Below are positions 1-9,026 of a stretch of 64,000 nucleotides of DNA, one piece after another. Source of the stretch: Microbacterium candidum (GTDB taxonomy: Bacteria; Actinomycetota; Actinomycetes; Actinomycetales; Microbacteriaceae); contig NZ_JASXSZ010000002.1 of the NCBI RefSeq assembly GCF_030315975.1, forward strand, positions 186,001-250,000, in the 5' to 3' direction. The notes beneath the pieces were generated by a model. It saw only the letters and a program-made list of their open reading frames with translations. It did no database searches and had not been told where the DNA came from. The number at the start of each line of letters is the position of its first letter. The stretch's first letter is position 1. Both the position numbers and the translations under genes were made by a program.

Positions 1-321
1 GATGTTCAGCTGGATCTGCTTGCCCGTGAGCTTCTCGAGGTCGGCACGGATGCGCTCGGCCTCGGCGCCGCGGCGGCCGATCACGATGCCCGGACGGGCG
101 GTGTGGATGTCGACGCGGACGCGGTCACGCGTGCGCTCGATCTCGATGTTGCTGACGCCGGCCCGGTCGAGCTGGGTCTGCAGGAGCTTCCGGATCTTGA
201 TGTCCTCGGCGACGTAGTCGGCGTAACGCTGGCCCGGCTTGGTCGAGTCCGAGAACCACCGCGACACGTGGTCCGTGGTGATGCCGAGGCGGAAGCCGTA
301 CGGGTTGACCTTCTGTCCCAT
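1..321 (-). CDS. rpsC: 30S ribosomal protein S3 (C-terminal part outside window)
   Basis: S3 binds the head of the 30S subunit at the mRNA entry channel. The 107 residues visible are the N-terminal part, starting [13 protein letters not shown], which is diagnostic for S3. The KH domain shows its GxxG loop as VIGRRGAE near residues 80-87. The gene runs off the left edge, so roughly the C-terminal half is missing because of the window and not because of a mutation. The ATG overlaps the rplV stop by one base (TAATG), which implies translational coupling within the S10 operon. Confidence 0.98.
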   Translation of the reverse strand, partial: MGQKVNPYGFRLGITTDHVSRWFSDSTKPGQRYADYVAEDIKIRKLLQTQLDRAGVSNIEIERTRDRVRVDIHTARPGIVIGRRGAEAERIRADLEKLTGKQIQLNI

Positions 322-713
322 TACTTGCTCGCCTTCTTGTTCTTGGCGCCGGCCTCGGCCAGCTCCGGCGTCGCGAGCTGCACCGTGATGTGGCTCGTGC
401 GCTTCTTGATCTGGAACGCGCGACCCTGGGCGCGGGGCTGGAAGCGCTTGAGCGTCGTCCCCTCGTCCACGAAGGCGTTCTTCACGAAGAGGTCGCGCTC
501 ATCCAGGTACTCGCCGGCCGCATCGGCCTTGACACGAGCGTTCGCGATCGCCGACTCCACGAGCTTGTAGATCGGGTCGCTGGCGCTCTGCTGCGCGAAC
601 TTCAGGATGGCGAGGGCCTCTTCGGCCTGCTTGCCCTTGATGAGAGCGACGACACGACGAGCCTTCTGAGGGGTCACGCGGATGTGTCGCACGCGTGCGA
701 TGGACTCCACCAT
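321..713 (-). CDS. rplV: 50S ribosomal protein L22
   Basis: L22 is a 23S rRNA-binding protein whose beta-hairpin lines the peptide exit tunnel. The 130 residues include the typical N-terminus with [13 protein letters not shown] and the basic C-terminal hairpin region [19 protein letters not shown] short Ala/Lys-rich tail makes it longer than the 110-residue E. coli protein, as is usual in actinobacteria. It lies between rpsS (26 bp upstream) and rpsC (one-base overlap) in the S10 operon and is co-transcribed with them. Confidence 0.98.
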   Translation of the reverse strand: MVESIARVRHIRVTPQKARRVVALIKGKQAEEALAILKFAQQSASDPIYKLVESAIANARVKADAAGEYLDERDLFVKNAFVDEGTTLKRFQPRAQGRAFQIKKRTSHITVQLATPELAEAGAKNKKASK

Positions 714-739
714 TTCTCTCTCCTCTATGCGTCGCCGCG

Positions 740-1021
740 TCAGCGGCGACGGCCCTTCTTGTCGTCCTTCTCGTGGCCGCGGAAGGTGCGGGTGGGCGCG
801 AATTCGCCCAGCTTGTGGCCGACCATGGTCTCGGACACGAACACGGGGATGTGCTTGCGTCCGTCGTGCACGGCGATGGTGTGTCCCAGCATGGCGGGGA
901 CGATCATCGAACGGCGCGACCAGGTCTTGATGACGTTCTTGGTGCCGGCTTCGTTCTGGACGACGACCTTGCGAAGCAGGTGCTCGTCGACGAAGGGGCC
1001 CTTCTTAAGGCTGCGAGGCAT
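740..1021 (-). CDS. rpsS: 30S ribosomal protein S19
   Basis: S19 sits in the head of the 30S subunit close to S13 and contacts the A-site finger region. The 93 residues begin [15 protein letters not shown] and contain the conserved [11 protein letters not shown] and [13 protein letters not shown] segments, so the identification is unambiguous. Length is normal. It follows rplB after 12 bp and precedes rplV in the S10 operon. Confidence 0.98.
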   Translation of the reverse strand: MPRSLKKGPFVDEHLLRKVVVQNEAGTKNVIKTWSRRSMIVPAMLGHTIAVHDGRKHIPVFVSETMVGHKLGEFAPTRTFRGHEKDDKKGRRR

Positions 1022-1033
1022 CTTCCTCTACTC

Positions 1034-1873
<840 letters not shown>

Positions 1874-1896
1874 TTCTTAGTCCTCTATCCCGACCG

Positions 1897-2196
1897 TCAG
1901 CCGACTGCCGTGAAGATGTCGATCGTGCCCGACTTCAGCGTGACGATCGCGCGCTTGGTGTCCTTGCGCTTGCCGATGCCGAAGCGGGTGCGACGGGCCT
2001 TGCCGACGCGGTTGATCGTGTTGACGGATGCGACCTTGACGCCGAAGATCTTCTCGATCGCGAGCTTGATCTCGGTCTTGTTCGAGCGGGGGTCCACCAG
2101 GAAGGTGTACTTGCCCTCGTCGATCAGGCCGTAGCTCTTCTCGGAGACGACCGGCTTCAGGATGATGTCGCGCGGGTCCTTGTTAACGGCGGTCAT
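1897..2196 (-). CDS. rplW: 50S ribosomal protein L23
   Basis: L23 sits at the exit-tunnel rim and is a docking site for trigger factor and SRP. The 99 residues contain the family motifs [26 protein letters not shown] and [13 protein letters not shown]. The ATG overlaps the rplD stop codon by 4 bp (ATGA), indicating translational coupling. Nothing is unusual in sequence or length. Confidence 0.97.
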   Translation of the reverse strand: MTAVNKDPRDIILKPVVSEKSYGLIDEGKYTFLVDPRSNKTEIKLAIEKIFGVKVASVNTINRVGKARRTRFGIGKRKDTKRAIVTLKSGTIDIFTAVG

Positions 2197-2855
2197 GCCG
2201 AGACCTCCTCGGTGGCGGCGCTCTTCGACGCGACGAAGCGGTCGAACGCGGCCTTGGTGAAGACGATGTCGTCGGAGACGAGAACGTCGTAGGCGTTGAG
2301 CTGGCCGACCTCGAGCACGTGGACGTAGCCGAGGTTGCGAACGCTCTTGAGCGTCAGCTCGTCGTCGCGCTCGATGACCACGAGGACGTTCTTCGCGGGG
2401 GCGAGCTGGGCGAGGACCGCGGCAGCGGCCTTCGTCGAGGGGGCGCCGTCGATGCCGAAGCCGTCGACGATGTGCAGGCGCTCGCCGCGGGTACGGTCGC
2501 TGAGCGCGCCCAGGAGCGCGGCCGCGATCATCTTCTTGGGCGTGCGCTGGCCGTAGTCGCGCGGCTTCGGGCCGTGGACGATGCCACCACCGGTCATGTG
2601 CGGCGCGCGGATCGAGCCCTGGCGGGCGTTACCCGTGCCCTTCTGCTTGAAGGGCTTGCGGCCGGCGCCGGAGACCTCGCCACGACGCTTGGTCGAGTGC
2701 GTGCCCTGGCGAGCCGCCGCGAGCTGCGCGACGACGACCTGGTGGATGAGCGGGATGTTCGTCTTGACGTCGAACAGCGCGGCGGGCAGCTCCACGGAGC
2801 CGGCCTTCTTGCCGTCTGCCTTCACGACGTCGAGCGCGAGAGTCGAGTCAGCCAT
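2193..2855 (-). CDS. rplD: 50S ribosomal protein L4
   Basis: L4 binds 23S rRNA domain I and lines the exit tunnel. In proteobacteria it also represses the S10 operon. The 220 residues include the loop [20 protein letters not shown] and the segment [17 protein letters not shown], both diagnostic. I chose the ATG at 2855 over an in-frame GTG at 2867: the purine-rich GAAGGG at about 2869-2874 is well spaced from the ATG but touches the GTG, and the ATG gives the standard N-terminus. It starts 4 bp after the rplC stop and overlaps rplW by 4 bp. Confidence 0.97.
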   Translation of the reverse strand: MADSTLALDVVKADGKKAGSVELPAALFDVKTNIPLIHQVVVAQLAAARQGTHSTKRRGEVSGAGRKPFKQKGTGNARQGSIRAPHMTGGGIVHGPKPRDYGQRTPKKMIAAALLGALSDRTRGERLHIVDGFGIDGAPSTKAAAAVLAQLAPAKNVLVVIERDDELTLKSVRNLGYVHVLEVGQLNAYDVLVSDDIVFTKAAFDRFVASKSAATEEVSA

Positions 2856-2859
2856 GAGA

Positions 2860-3519
2860 TCAGGCACCCTTCACTGCGTTGCGGACGTAGACGATGCGGC
2901 CGCGCGCACCGGGGACGGCGCCCTTGACGAGCAGCAGGCCCTTCTCGGCGTCGACGGCGTGCACCGTGAGGTTGAGGACGGTCACGCGCTCGCCACCCAT
3001 ACGGCCGGCCATGCGCATGCCCTTGAACACGCGGCTCGGGGTCGACGAGGCGCCGATCGAACCGGGCTTGCGGTGGTTGCGGTGCGCACCGTGCGAGGCG
3101 GAGACGCCCTTGAAGTTGTGGCGCTTCATGACACCCGCGGTGCCCTTGCCCTTGCTCGTGCCGACGACGTCGACGAGCTGGCCGGCCTCGAAGGTGCCGT
3201 CCACGGTGAGCTCCTGGCCCAGCGCGTAGTCGCCGGCGTCCGCGGTGCGGATCTCGGTGACGTGGCGGCGCGGCGTGACGCCGGCGGCCTCGAAGTGACC
3301 GGTGAGGGGCTGGGTGACCTTGCGGGGGTCGATCTGGCCCGACGCGATCTGGACGGCGTTGTAGCCGTCCTTCTCGGGGGTGCGGACCTGGGTGACCACG
3401 TTCGGGGCGACCTGGATGACGGTGACGGGAACGAGCTTGCCGTTCTCGTTCCACACCTGGGTCATGCCGAGCTTGGTGCCGAGGAGGCCCTTGGAAATCT
3501 TGGAGTTGATGTCAGCCAT
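2860..3519 (-). CDS. rplC: 50S ribosomal protein L3
   Basis: L3 is an early-assembly 23S rRNA-binding protein that reaches the peptidyl-transferase centre. The 219 residues show [13 protein letters not shown] at the N-terminus, the central [10 protein letters not shown] and [15 protein letters not shown] loop, and the [15 protein letters not shown] segment. Length is normal for actinobacteria. It is the second gene of the operon, 8 bp after rpsJ. Confidence 0.98.
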   Translation of the reverse strand: MADINSKISKGLLGTKLGMTQVWNENGKLVPVTVIQVAPNVVTQVRTPEKDGYNAVQIASGQIDPRKVTQPLTGHFEAAGVTPRRHVTEIRTADAGDYALGQELTVDGTFEAGQLVDVVGTSKGKGTAGVMKRHNFKGVSASHGAHRNHRKPGSIGASSTPSRVFKGMRMAGRMGGERVTVLNLTVHAVDAEKGLLLVKGAVPGARGRIVYVRNAVKGA

Positions 3520-3527
3520 GTCGAACC

Positions 3528-3836
3528 TCAGAGCTTGATCTCGATGTTGACATCGGCCGGCAGGTCGAGACGCATCAGCGAGTCGACAGCCTTGGGCGTC
3601 GGGTCGATGATGTCGATCAGACGCTTGTGGGTGCGCATCTCGAAGTGCTCGCGGCTGTCCTTGTACTTGTGCGGCGACCGGATGACGACCACGACGTTCT
3701 TCTCGGTCGGAAGGGGCACGGGGCCCACGACGGTCGCGCCTGCGCGGGTCACGGTGTCGACGATCTTGCGGGCCGACGAATCGAGCCCTGCGTGGTCGTA
3801 CGACTTCAGGCGAATGCGGATCTTCTGTCCCGCCAT
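3528..3836 (-). CDS. rpsJ: 30S ribosomal protein S10
   Basis: S10 is a 30S head protein and, as NusE, a partner of NusB/NusG in antitermination. The 102 residues contain [14 protein letters not shown] and the loop [12 protein letters not shown], which are highly conserved. It is the first gene of the S10 operon. Upstream lies a roughly 350-nt untranslated leader, reaching a well-formed promoter at 4193-4221. A purine-rich GAGAAGAGAGAGAG stretch just before the ATG provides the ribosome-binding site. Confidence 0.98.
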   Translation of the reverse strand: MAGQKIRIRLKSYDHAGLDSSARKIVDTVTRAGATVVGPVPLPTEKNVVVVIRSPHKYKDSREHFEMRTHKRLIDIIDPTPKAVDSLMRLDLPADVNIEIKL

Positions 3837-3937
3837 TGTCTGCTCTCTCTCTTCTCGCGTCTTACGTCTTCACGCATCGGACGCACGTCGGTGCGTTGCA
3901 CGCACCGGGGCACTTCTCTCCTCAATCCGTCCCGGCC

Positions 3938-3959
3938 GGTCCCCGAGCTTGTCGAGGGG
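3938..3959 (-). repeat. REP-like palindrome copy 1 (S10 leader)
   Basis: One copy of a 22-bp interspersed element whose core reads CCTCGACRRGCTCGGGGACC. It can fold as CCCC(U)CGA/UCGGGGG-type stem with a bulged U. Other copies occur at 8979, 47242, 49811 and 50928. This copy lies inside the transcribed S10 leader. Confidence 0.7.
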
Positions 3960-4192
3960 GCGGGAGGCGGAGGGATGCTGCACCGCTGTTCTGCTGTCAA
4001 ACCGGAAGCTCTCGCCTCCGGCTCCGCCCTCGCTGCACGCACGCGTGCGAACCGGTCTCCCGGATCGTTCGAGGGGGGATGTCGCTGTTCTGCTGCCCGC
4101 GGCCTAGGACATCGCGCTCGCGCGCCGCCTATGCACTGCCCTGGCAGTGATCCCGTGCACGCCGAAGCGGCGCAGGAATGTGGAACCTCACT

Positions 4193-4221
4193 AGTGTACG
4201 TGCACCCCGGGCGTGTCGCAA
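4193..4221 (-). promoter_or_regulatory. S10 operon promoter
   Basis: On the minus strand, -35 TTGCGA (4216-4221) and -10 TACACT (4193-4198) are separated by exactly 17 bp, a good match to the housekeeping sigma consensus. The start point would be near 4186. The block around the -35 box, CGGGCGTGTCGCAAAC as read on the plus strand (4208-4223), is nearly identical to that of the str promoter. A second partial copy (CGGGCGTGTCGCGG) follows at 4225-4238. Confidence 0.75.
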
Positions 4222-4294
4222 ACTCGGGCGTGTCGCGGTCCGGAGGACCCGGCGCTTTCCCAGCCCGCGGGTCGATGGATGCCGCGGCGGACGC

Positions 4295-4331
4295 GGAGAG
4301 GGCGGCCGCGCCGTGCGCGACCGCCCTCTCC
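4295..4331 (-). terminator. Hairpin after the LATTG gene
   Basis: A perfect 11-bp inverted repeat (GGAGAGGGCGG at 4295-4305 with CCGCCCTCTCC at 4321-4331, 15-nt loop) begins 19 bp beyond the stop codon of the wall-protein gene at 4350. There is no clear T-tract. Position and stability fit transcription termination before the S10 promoter. Confidence 0.65.
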
Positions 4332-4349
4332 TGCTGTGGTGCTACCGGA

Positions 4350-5432
4350 TCACTCGGTGCCGGCGCGACGGCGGCGGTAGCCCGCGATCGCGACGATGGC
4401 GATGCCCGCGGCGAGGGCCGCGGCACCGGACACGACGACGATCGGGCTGACGCCCGTTCCACCCGTCGTTGCGAGGTCGCCGGTCGCCGCCGGAGCGGCA
4501 GCCGGGGTCGGGATCGCCGACGACGTCGGCGTCCCCTTCGGATCGACGACGGGGACCTCGCCCGGCACGAGCGCGCAGGCGCCGACCTCCTCCTGCGTCA
4601 GGTCGCGCGTGCGCGTCTCGGTCTTCGCCGTGGTCGTGGGCGCACCCTCCGACGGAGTCGTCGTCGTGGTGACGACGCGCGTCTGGGTCACCGTGGTGTC
4701 GCCGCAGGCCCACTTCGCGTCGGTCCACTTGCCGTACGTCACCGTGACGGTCGGCGGAGGCGTCTCGCTCGTGCAGCTCTCGACCTCAGTAGGCGTGAGC
4801 GGCTGGTGCGTGATGACCGGCTCGCCGGACACGGGGGCGCCGAGGACCCACTTCAGGGATGCGGCATCCCACACCCAATCCGCGGTCGTCGTCGTGGTCG
4901 TGATGGTCCGGTCGGCGCCGCACGCGAAGGTCGTGACGACCTTGTCCGTCGACACCGGCTCCGGCTTCGGCGGCTGCACGACGGTCGTCGCGGGGCCTGC
5001 ACAGGCGATCCAGTGCGAGACGACCGCCTGCTGTCCCCCGTTGTTGACAGGCGACGCGTATGCGACGCCGGTCTTCGGACTGTCGACGACGTCGTTCCAG
5101 ACGTTGCCGGCCTTGATGATGAGCGCGGTCCACTGCTGGCCCGCAGGCGGCGCATCGAGCGTCACCGACTTCCCCGTCTCGGAGACGGTGACCTTGCCGA
5201 GGCTCGACTCCCCCTTGACGCACGTTGCGCCCGGGTAGACGCGTTCCCAGTACTCGACGTGGTTCGTCTCCTGCGTCCACGGCTTCATGACGCCGGTCTG
5301 TCCTTCGAGCGAGACCGGTGCCGAGTCTTTCGCCGATGCGCTGACGGTGACCAGCGGCGTCACGACGAGTGCCGCAGCGATCAGAGCGCCCGCAAGGGCT
5401 TTGAACATGGTTTTCGGGCGTGCTTCAGACAC
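4350..5432 (-). CDS. Secreted LATTG wall-anchored Thr-rich protein
   Basis: Predicted exported protein of 360 residues, probably attached to peptidoglycan. It has an N-terminal signal peptide (about residues 9-34), a C-terminal LATTG motif (320-324), a hydrophobic helix and a final RRRR tail. LAxTG is the recognition motif of class E sortases in high-GC Gram-positives. No sortase gene is in the window. The middle has two related Thr-rich, Cys-bounded segments: a CGADRT repeat ending VESC and an ACGDTT repeat ending VGAC. I chose the GTG at 5432 because GGGGAGG lies 8 bp upstream. Function is unknown. It follows the DUF4012 gene and sits between the str and S10 operons. Confidence 0.85.
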   Translation of the reverse strand: MSEARPKTMFKALAGALIAAALVVTPLVTVSASAKDSAPVSLEGQTGVMKPWTQETNHVEYWERVYPGATCVKGESSLGKVTVSETGKSVTLDAPPAGQQWTALIIKAGNVWNDVVDSPKTGVAYASPVNNGGQQAVVSHWIACAGPATTVVQPPKPEPVSTDKVVTTFACGADRTITTTTTTADWVWDAASLKWVLGAPVSGEPVITHQPLTPTEVESCTSETPPPTVTVTYGKWTDAKWACGDTTVTQTRVVTTTTTPSEGAPTTTAKTETRTRDLTQEEVGACALVPGEVPVVDPKGTPTSSAIPTPAAAPAATGDLATTGGTGVSPIVVVSGAAALAAGIAIVAIAGYRRRRAGTE

Positions 5433-5523
5433 GACGAAACCTCCCCAGATTTCTTCGCGCTCCGATACCGTTCCCAGCGGTACGCGAAGACGCGACGTTT
5501 CATCGACGCGTCAGAGCGCCGAT

Positions 5524-5581
5524 CTTCCCAGCGACGTGCAGAGCACGCCGTTCTTCCCAGCGACGCGCGGAGCACGCCGTT
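5524..5581. repeat. Two tandem 29-bp repeats upstream of the LATTG gene
   Basis: Two adjacent 29-bp units (5524-5552 and 5553-5581) differ at two positions; both start CTTCCCAGCGACG and end GAGCACGCCGTT. Degenerate pieces of the same unit precede them (for example CCGTTCCCAGCGG near 5468 and GTCAGAGCGCCG near 5512). They lie about 90 bp before the GTG start of the wall-protein gene, so they could be regulatory or simple duplications. Confidence 0.7.
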
Positions 5582-5681
5582 CACTGCAGCTGCGACACAT
5601 GGCGCAGACGAAGCCGCCCGTTCGGGTGGACGACGGGGACGGAGAACCGCCCTTCGGACAACCTTATCGAGCGCTGAAGGT

Positions 5682-5705
5682 GATTCGCCAATCGTTGGCG
5701 GAATC
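5682..5705 (-). terminator. Hairpin after the DUF4012 gene
   Basis: An inverted repeat of about 10 bp (GATTCGCCAA then TTGGCGGAATC, 3-nt loop, one bulge) begins 6 bp after the stop codon at 5711. The close fit to the gene end suggests a transcription terminator, although no T-run follows. Confidence 0.55.
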
Positions 5706-5710
5706 GCCCG

Positions 5711-7540
5711 TCACTTCATGAGGGCAGTGCAGCTGTCCGCGATCGTGACCGGGGTGTCGGATGCGGTCGGGGTGTGCCGGAGCTCGAGCGGGCCGAGAGG
5801 TCCGTCGGGGAGCTGGACCGTGTACGAGACCGTCCGGCTCTTCCCCTGGCGCACCCCGATCATCTCGCTGACGGCGGTGTTGCTCTTCTCGACGCCGGAG
5901 CGTCCGAGCGATCTCACGTCGCCCGTGCCCGGCTCGACGGAGACGATCTTCGCGCCGGGCGGCGCGAAGAAAAGAACGTTCAGCATCATGTCGCGATTCG
6001 AGAAGCCGTAGCTCCCGTTGCGCAGACCGAGCACATACGCGCTGAGCGTGCTGCCCGGAACGGAGCTCTGCAACGTCATCGTGACGGTCGCCGTCCGCTT
6101 GCCCGCGTCGCACGTCGCGGAGATCGACGACTTCAGGTAGTACTCGAGCTTGCCGACGGAGTAGTCGTTGAGATAGATCCCCAGCTGGGTCTTCTCCTTG
6201 TTGTCGGCGCGCAGCGCGCCGTCCAGGCCGTACTGCGCGACGAGGGCCTGTTCGTCGGGACGGTCGAAGGAGAGGTAGACCCGCTGGTCGTTCGCAGCCT
6301 TCTGGAGCACCGCCAGCATCTTCAGCGGATCCCACGTCGGCGTCATGAGGTGTGTGAACGCACGGGATGCGACGTCGGCGAAGAATCGATCGGAGTCCGC
6401 GCCCATGGGATATCTCGCGTAGGAGTCGCTGAGCACGGCCTTGACCGCGTTGTCGGACGTGATCTGTGTGCCGTCTCCGGCGGTGAACGGACCTGCCACG
6501 GAGAGGGCGTCCGCGAGGACCATCGGGTCGATGGACATCACGCCGTCGAACTTCGATCCGTTCGTGTGCTGCCAGAGGTTCTGGAACAGCTCCGCCGTGG
6601 TCGGGAAGTCGGGCGTCATCGTGAAGTCCTGCGAGTGCCGATCCATCGTGGCGGGATACAGGGCGAGCGTCTCCGCCGGAAGCGAGGTGAAGGCCACGTT
6701 CTGCTTCCCGGCCTGGTAGAAGGTCGCGGAGCTCGCCTGGTCCATCAGCGCGAACTTGCCCTGGTCGACGGTGAGGATCATGCTCGCGGCGGGGTTGCCG
6801 CCCGTCGCGCGGATCTCGGCGTTGTTCTGGAAGATGATGAGGTACGTCCGGGGACCGTCGCCTCCTGCCATCTTCAGCAGCGTCGGCATGAGCTTCTGCA
6901 CGCTCTGGAGCGCGGGACCGGTCTGGTCGATGAGCGTCAGGACCTGTCCGATTGCATCGTCGACGACGGGCAGCAGGTTCTTGCGGTCGATCCCGGCGAT
7001 CTTCTGCTCGGCCTGCGCGAATGCGCCGTTGAGAGTCGGCAGGTCCTTCATCGCATCCTGGAACGGTGCGAGGTTGAACCCCCCGCCCACGAGCTTGATC
7101 TTGTCGGGCTGCAGGTTCGTGAGGAGCTTCATGCCGACCGGCACCGCGTCCTTCACGAGGATGTTGGTCGCCTCCGTCACGCCGCGGACCGCGGCGACGT
7201 TCTGCCCGACGAACGGCACCCGCGATCCGATCGACCACAACGGGCCCTGCACGGTCTTGTCCGCGTGCGTCGTCGCCGCGAGAGCGCGCGCCGACGAAGC
7301 CTGGATGGCGGCCTGGTCGCCCATCTTCACTTGCAGCGACATGAGCCCGAGCTCGTGCTTCGCTGTGGCGAGGTCGGCCTCGACGGACTTCGCCTGCTTG
7401 TAGAGCTGGTACGTCATCGCCCCGGCGACCGCTGCGAGGGCAAGCAGGAGCACGAAGGAGCCCGCGAGGATCCAGGGCCAGCGTCGGCGTCGGCGGCGAG
7501 GCGCATCCCCAGTCGCCTCGCGCCCGTTCTCAGAGGACAC
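5711..7540 (-). CDS. DUF4012 domain-containing membrane-anchored protein
   Basis: A 609-residue protein with a basic cytoplasmic N-terminus (RRRRRRW, residues 16-22), one transmembrane helix (about 24-45) and a large extracytoplasmic region. The middle carries the DUF4012 signature, with IFQNNAEIRATGGNP and the TPDFPTTAELFQNLWQHTNG region. DUF4012 proteins are often found near cell-envelope or polysaccharide genes, but no reaction is known. The GTG start at 7540 has TAGCAT exactly 6 nt upstream and no Shine-Dalgarno sequence, so the mRNA is probably leaderless. It is followed by a hairpin and the LATTG gene. It separates tuf from the S10 operon, which are adjacent in many bacteria. Confidence 0.85.
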   Translation of the reverse strand: MSSENGREATGDAPRRRRRRWPWILAGSFVLLLALAAVAGAMTYQLYKQAKSVEADLATAKHELGLMSLQVKMGDQAAIQASSARALAATTHADKTVQGPLWSIGSRVPFVGQNVAAVRGVTEATNILVKDAVPVGMKLLTNLQPDKIKLVGGGFNLAPFQDAMKDLPTLNGAFAQAEQKIAGIDRKNLLPVVDDAIGQVLTLIDQTGPALQSVQKLMPTLLKMAGGDGPRTYLIIFQNNAEIRATGGNPAASMILTVDQGKFALMDQASSATFYQAGKQNVAFTSLPAETLALYPATMDRHSQDFTMTPDFPTTAELFQNLWQHTNGSKFDGVMSIDPMVLADALSVAGPFTAGDGTQITSDNAVKAVLSDSYARYPMGADSDRFFADVASRAFTHLMTPTWDPLKMLAVLQKAANDQRVYLSFDRPDEQALVAQYGLDGALRADNKEKTQLGIYLNDYSVGKLEYYLKSSISATCDAGKRTATVTMTLQSSVPGSTLSAYVLGLRNGSYGFSNRDMMLNVLFFAPPGAKIVSVEPGTGDVRSLGRSGVEKSNTAVSEMIGVRQGKSRTVSYTVQLPDGPLGPLELRHTPTASDTPVTIADSCTALMK

Positions 7541-7546
7541 CCCTCG

Positions 7547-7552
7547 ATGCTA
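7547..7552 (-). promoter_or_regulatory. -10 box for leaderless DUF4012 gene
   Basis: TAGCAT on the minus strand, followed by 6 nt and the GTG start at 7540. This spacing places the transcription start at or next to the first base of the start codon. No convincing -35 box is visible. Confidence 0.5.
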
Positions 7553-7610
7553 CGGGTTCGGTCCTGACATCGCGCCGTGAGCCAGGGCAGGGGATGCCGC
7601 AAGACGACGC

Positions 7611-7646
7611 AGAGGGCCCCGCATCCTCTCGGATGCAGGGCCCTCT
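7611..7646 (-). terminator. str operon terminator after tuf
   Basis: A 16-bp stem with one G-U pair (7611-7626 with 7631-7646, TCTC loop) begins 15 bp beyond the tuf stop. It is one of the strongest hairpins in the window and marks the end of the str operon. It lacks a T-tract, which is common in high-GC actinobacteria. Confidence 0.8.
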
Positions 7647-7660
7647 GGAAGTCGCAGGAC

Positions 7661-8854
7661 TTACTTGATGATCTTCGTCACCGTGCCGGCGCCGACGGTG
7701 CGGCCACCCTCACGGATCGCGAAGCCGAGGCCCTCCTCCATGGCGATCGGCTGGATCAGCTCGACCGTCATGTCGGTGGTGTCGCCGGGCATGACCATCT
7801 CGGTGCCCTCGGGCAGCGTGATGACGCCGGTGACGTCGGTGGTGCGGAAGTAGAACTGCGGGCGGTAGTTCGTGTAGAAGGGGTTGTGGCGGCCGCCCTC
7901 CTCCTTCGACAGGATGTACGCCGTGCCGTCGAAGTTGGTGTGCGGGGTGACCGAACCCGGCTTCACGACGACCTGGCCGCGCTCGACGTCGTCACGCTTG
8001 GTGCCGCGCAGGAGCAGACCACAGTTCTCGCCGGCCCAGGCCTCGTCGAGCTGCTTGTGGAACATCTCGATACCGGTGACGATCGTCTTCTGCGTCGGGC
8101 GCAGACCCACGATCTCGACCTCGGAGTTGATCGCGAGGGTGCCGCGCTCGGCGCGGCCCGTGACGACCGTGCCACGGCCGGTGATGGTGAAGACGTCCTC
8201 GATGGGCATGAGGAACGGCTTGTCCTTGTCGCGCACCGGGTCCGGGATCGACTCGTCGACGGCGTCCATGAGGTCGAGGATGGACTGCGTCCACTTCTCG
8301 TCACCCTCGAGGGCCTTCAGGCCCGAGACGCGGACGACCGGCGCGTTGTCGCCGTCGAAGTCCTGCGACGAGAGCAGCTCGCGGACCTCGAGCTCGACGA
8401 GCTCCAGGATCTCCTCGTCGTCGACCATGTCCGACTTGTTCAGCGCGACCAGCAGGTAGGGGACGCCGACCTGCTTGGCGAGCAGCACGTGCTCACGCGT
8501 CTGAGCCATCGGGCCGTCGGTGGCGGCGACCACGAGGATCGCGCCGTCCATCTGAGCGGCACCGGTGATCATGTTCTTGATGTAGTCGGCGTGACCCGGG
8601 GCGTCGACGTGGGCGTAGTGACGCTTCGGGGTCTCGTACTCGACGTGCGAGATGTTGATCGTGATGCCGCGCTGGCGCTCCTCGGGAGCCGAGTCGATCG
8701 ACGCGAAGTCGCGCTGGACGTTGGTGGCCGACGGGTACTTGTCGGCGAGCACCTTCGAGATGGCGGCGGTGAGCGTCGTCTTGCCGTGGTCGACGTGACC
8801 GATCGTTCCGATGTTGACGTGCGGCTTGGTCCGCTCGAACTTGGCCTTGGCCAC
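7661..8854 (-). CDS. tuf: Elongation factor Tu
   Basis: EF-Tu is the GTPase that delivers aminoacyl-tRNA to the ribosome. The 397 residues have the P-loop GHVDHGKT (19-26), DAPGHADY and NKSD G-motifs, and the domain 2/3 segments typical of the family. The GTG start at 8854 is preceded by GAGGAGG at 8861-8867. It is the last gene of the str operon but is separated from fusA by 172 bp containing a hairpin and a REP-like element, so it may also have its own promoter. Confidence 0.99.
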   Translation of the reverse strand: MAKAKFERTKPHVNIGTIGHVDHGKTTLTAAISKVLADKYPSATNVQRDFASIDSAPEERQRGITINISHVEYETPKRHYAHVDAPGHADYIKNMITGAAQMDGAILVVAATDGPMAQTREHVLLAKQVGVPYLLVALNKSDMVDDEEILELVELEVRELLSSQDFDGDNAPVVRVSGLKALEGDEKWTQSILDLMDAVDESIPDPVRDKDKPFLMPIEDVFTITGRGTVVTGRAERGTLAINSEVEIVGLRPTQKTIVTGIEMFHKQLDEAWAGENCGLLLRGTKRDDVERGQVVVKPGSVTPHTNFDGTAYILSKEEGGRHNPFYTNYRPQFYFRTTDVTGVITLPEGTEMVMPGDTTDMTVELIQPIAMEEGLGFAIREGGRTVGAGTVTKIIK

Positions 8855-8971
8855 TTGGTCCTCCTCAGGACGTTCGTGTAGACGATCCGGGCACTGGTTT
8901 GCGACCGGTTCGCTACGGGGATTTCTCTAGCTTAGTAGAGGGTTCTGGTGAAGCAGTGTGAAGTTGTGTGA

Positions 8972-9019
8972 CCGGGGGCCCCTCGACGAGCTCGGGGACC
9001 GAGGTGAGGGAACCCCCGG
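8972..9019 (-). terminator. Composite hairpin with REP-like copy 2 between fusA and tuf
   Basis: Outer arms CCGGGGG (8972-8978) and CCCCCGG (9013-9019) enclose a full REP-like copy (8979-9000). The element begins 8 bp after the fusA stop, so read-through to tuf would pass through it. It could act as an attenuator, a processing site or a 3'-end stabiliser for the fusA part of the transcript. Confidence 0.55.
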
Positions 9020-9026
9020 CGGACGA

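Larger units (their letters stand above)
3837..4349. other. S10 operon leader and gene-free region
   Basis: This 513-bp stretch has no credible gene on either strand. It contains the S10 promoter (4193-4221, minus), the transcribed leader of rpsJ (about 3837-4186), one REP-like palindrome (3938-3959) inside that leader, and the terminator hairpin of the upstream LATTG gene (4295-4331). The leader is unusually long, so regulation by an RNA structure or by a ribosomal protein such as L4 is possible but not shown. Confidence 0.7.

Noticed and set aside
2856..2867. GTG start of rplD at 2867
   Set aside because: The ribosome-binding GAAGGG is adjacent to that GTG but correctly spaced from the ATG at 2855, which also gives the usual L4 N-terminus.
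8881..8971. Separate promoter for tuf
   Set aside because: AT-rich CTACTAAGCTAGAG is suggestive of a -10 region, but no properly spaced -35 could be identified, so it is not annotated as a promoter.
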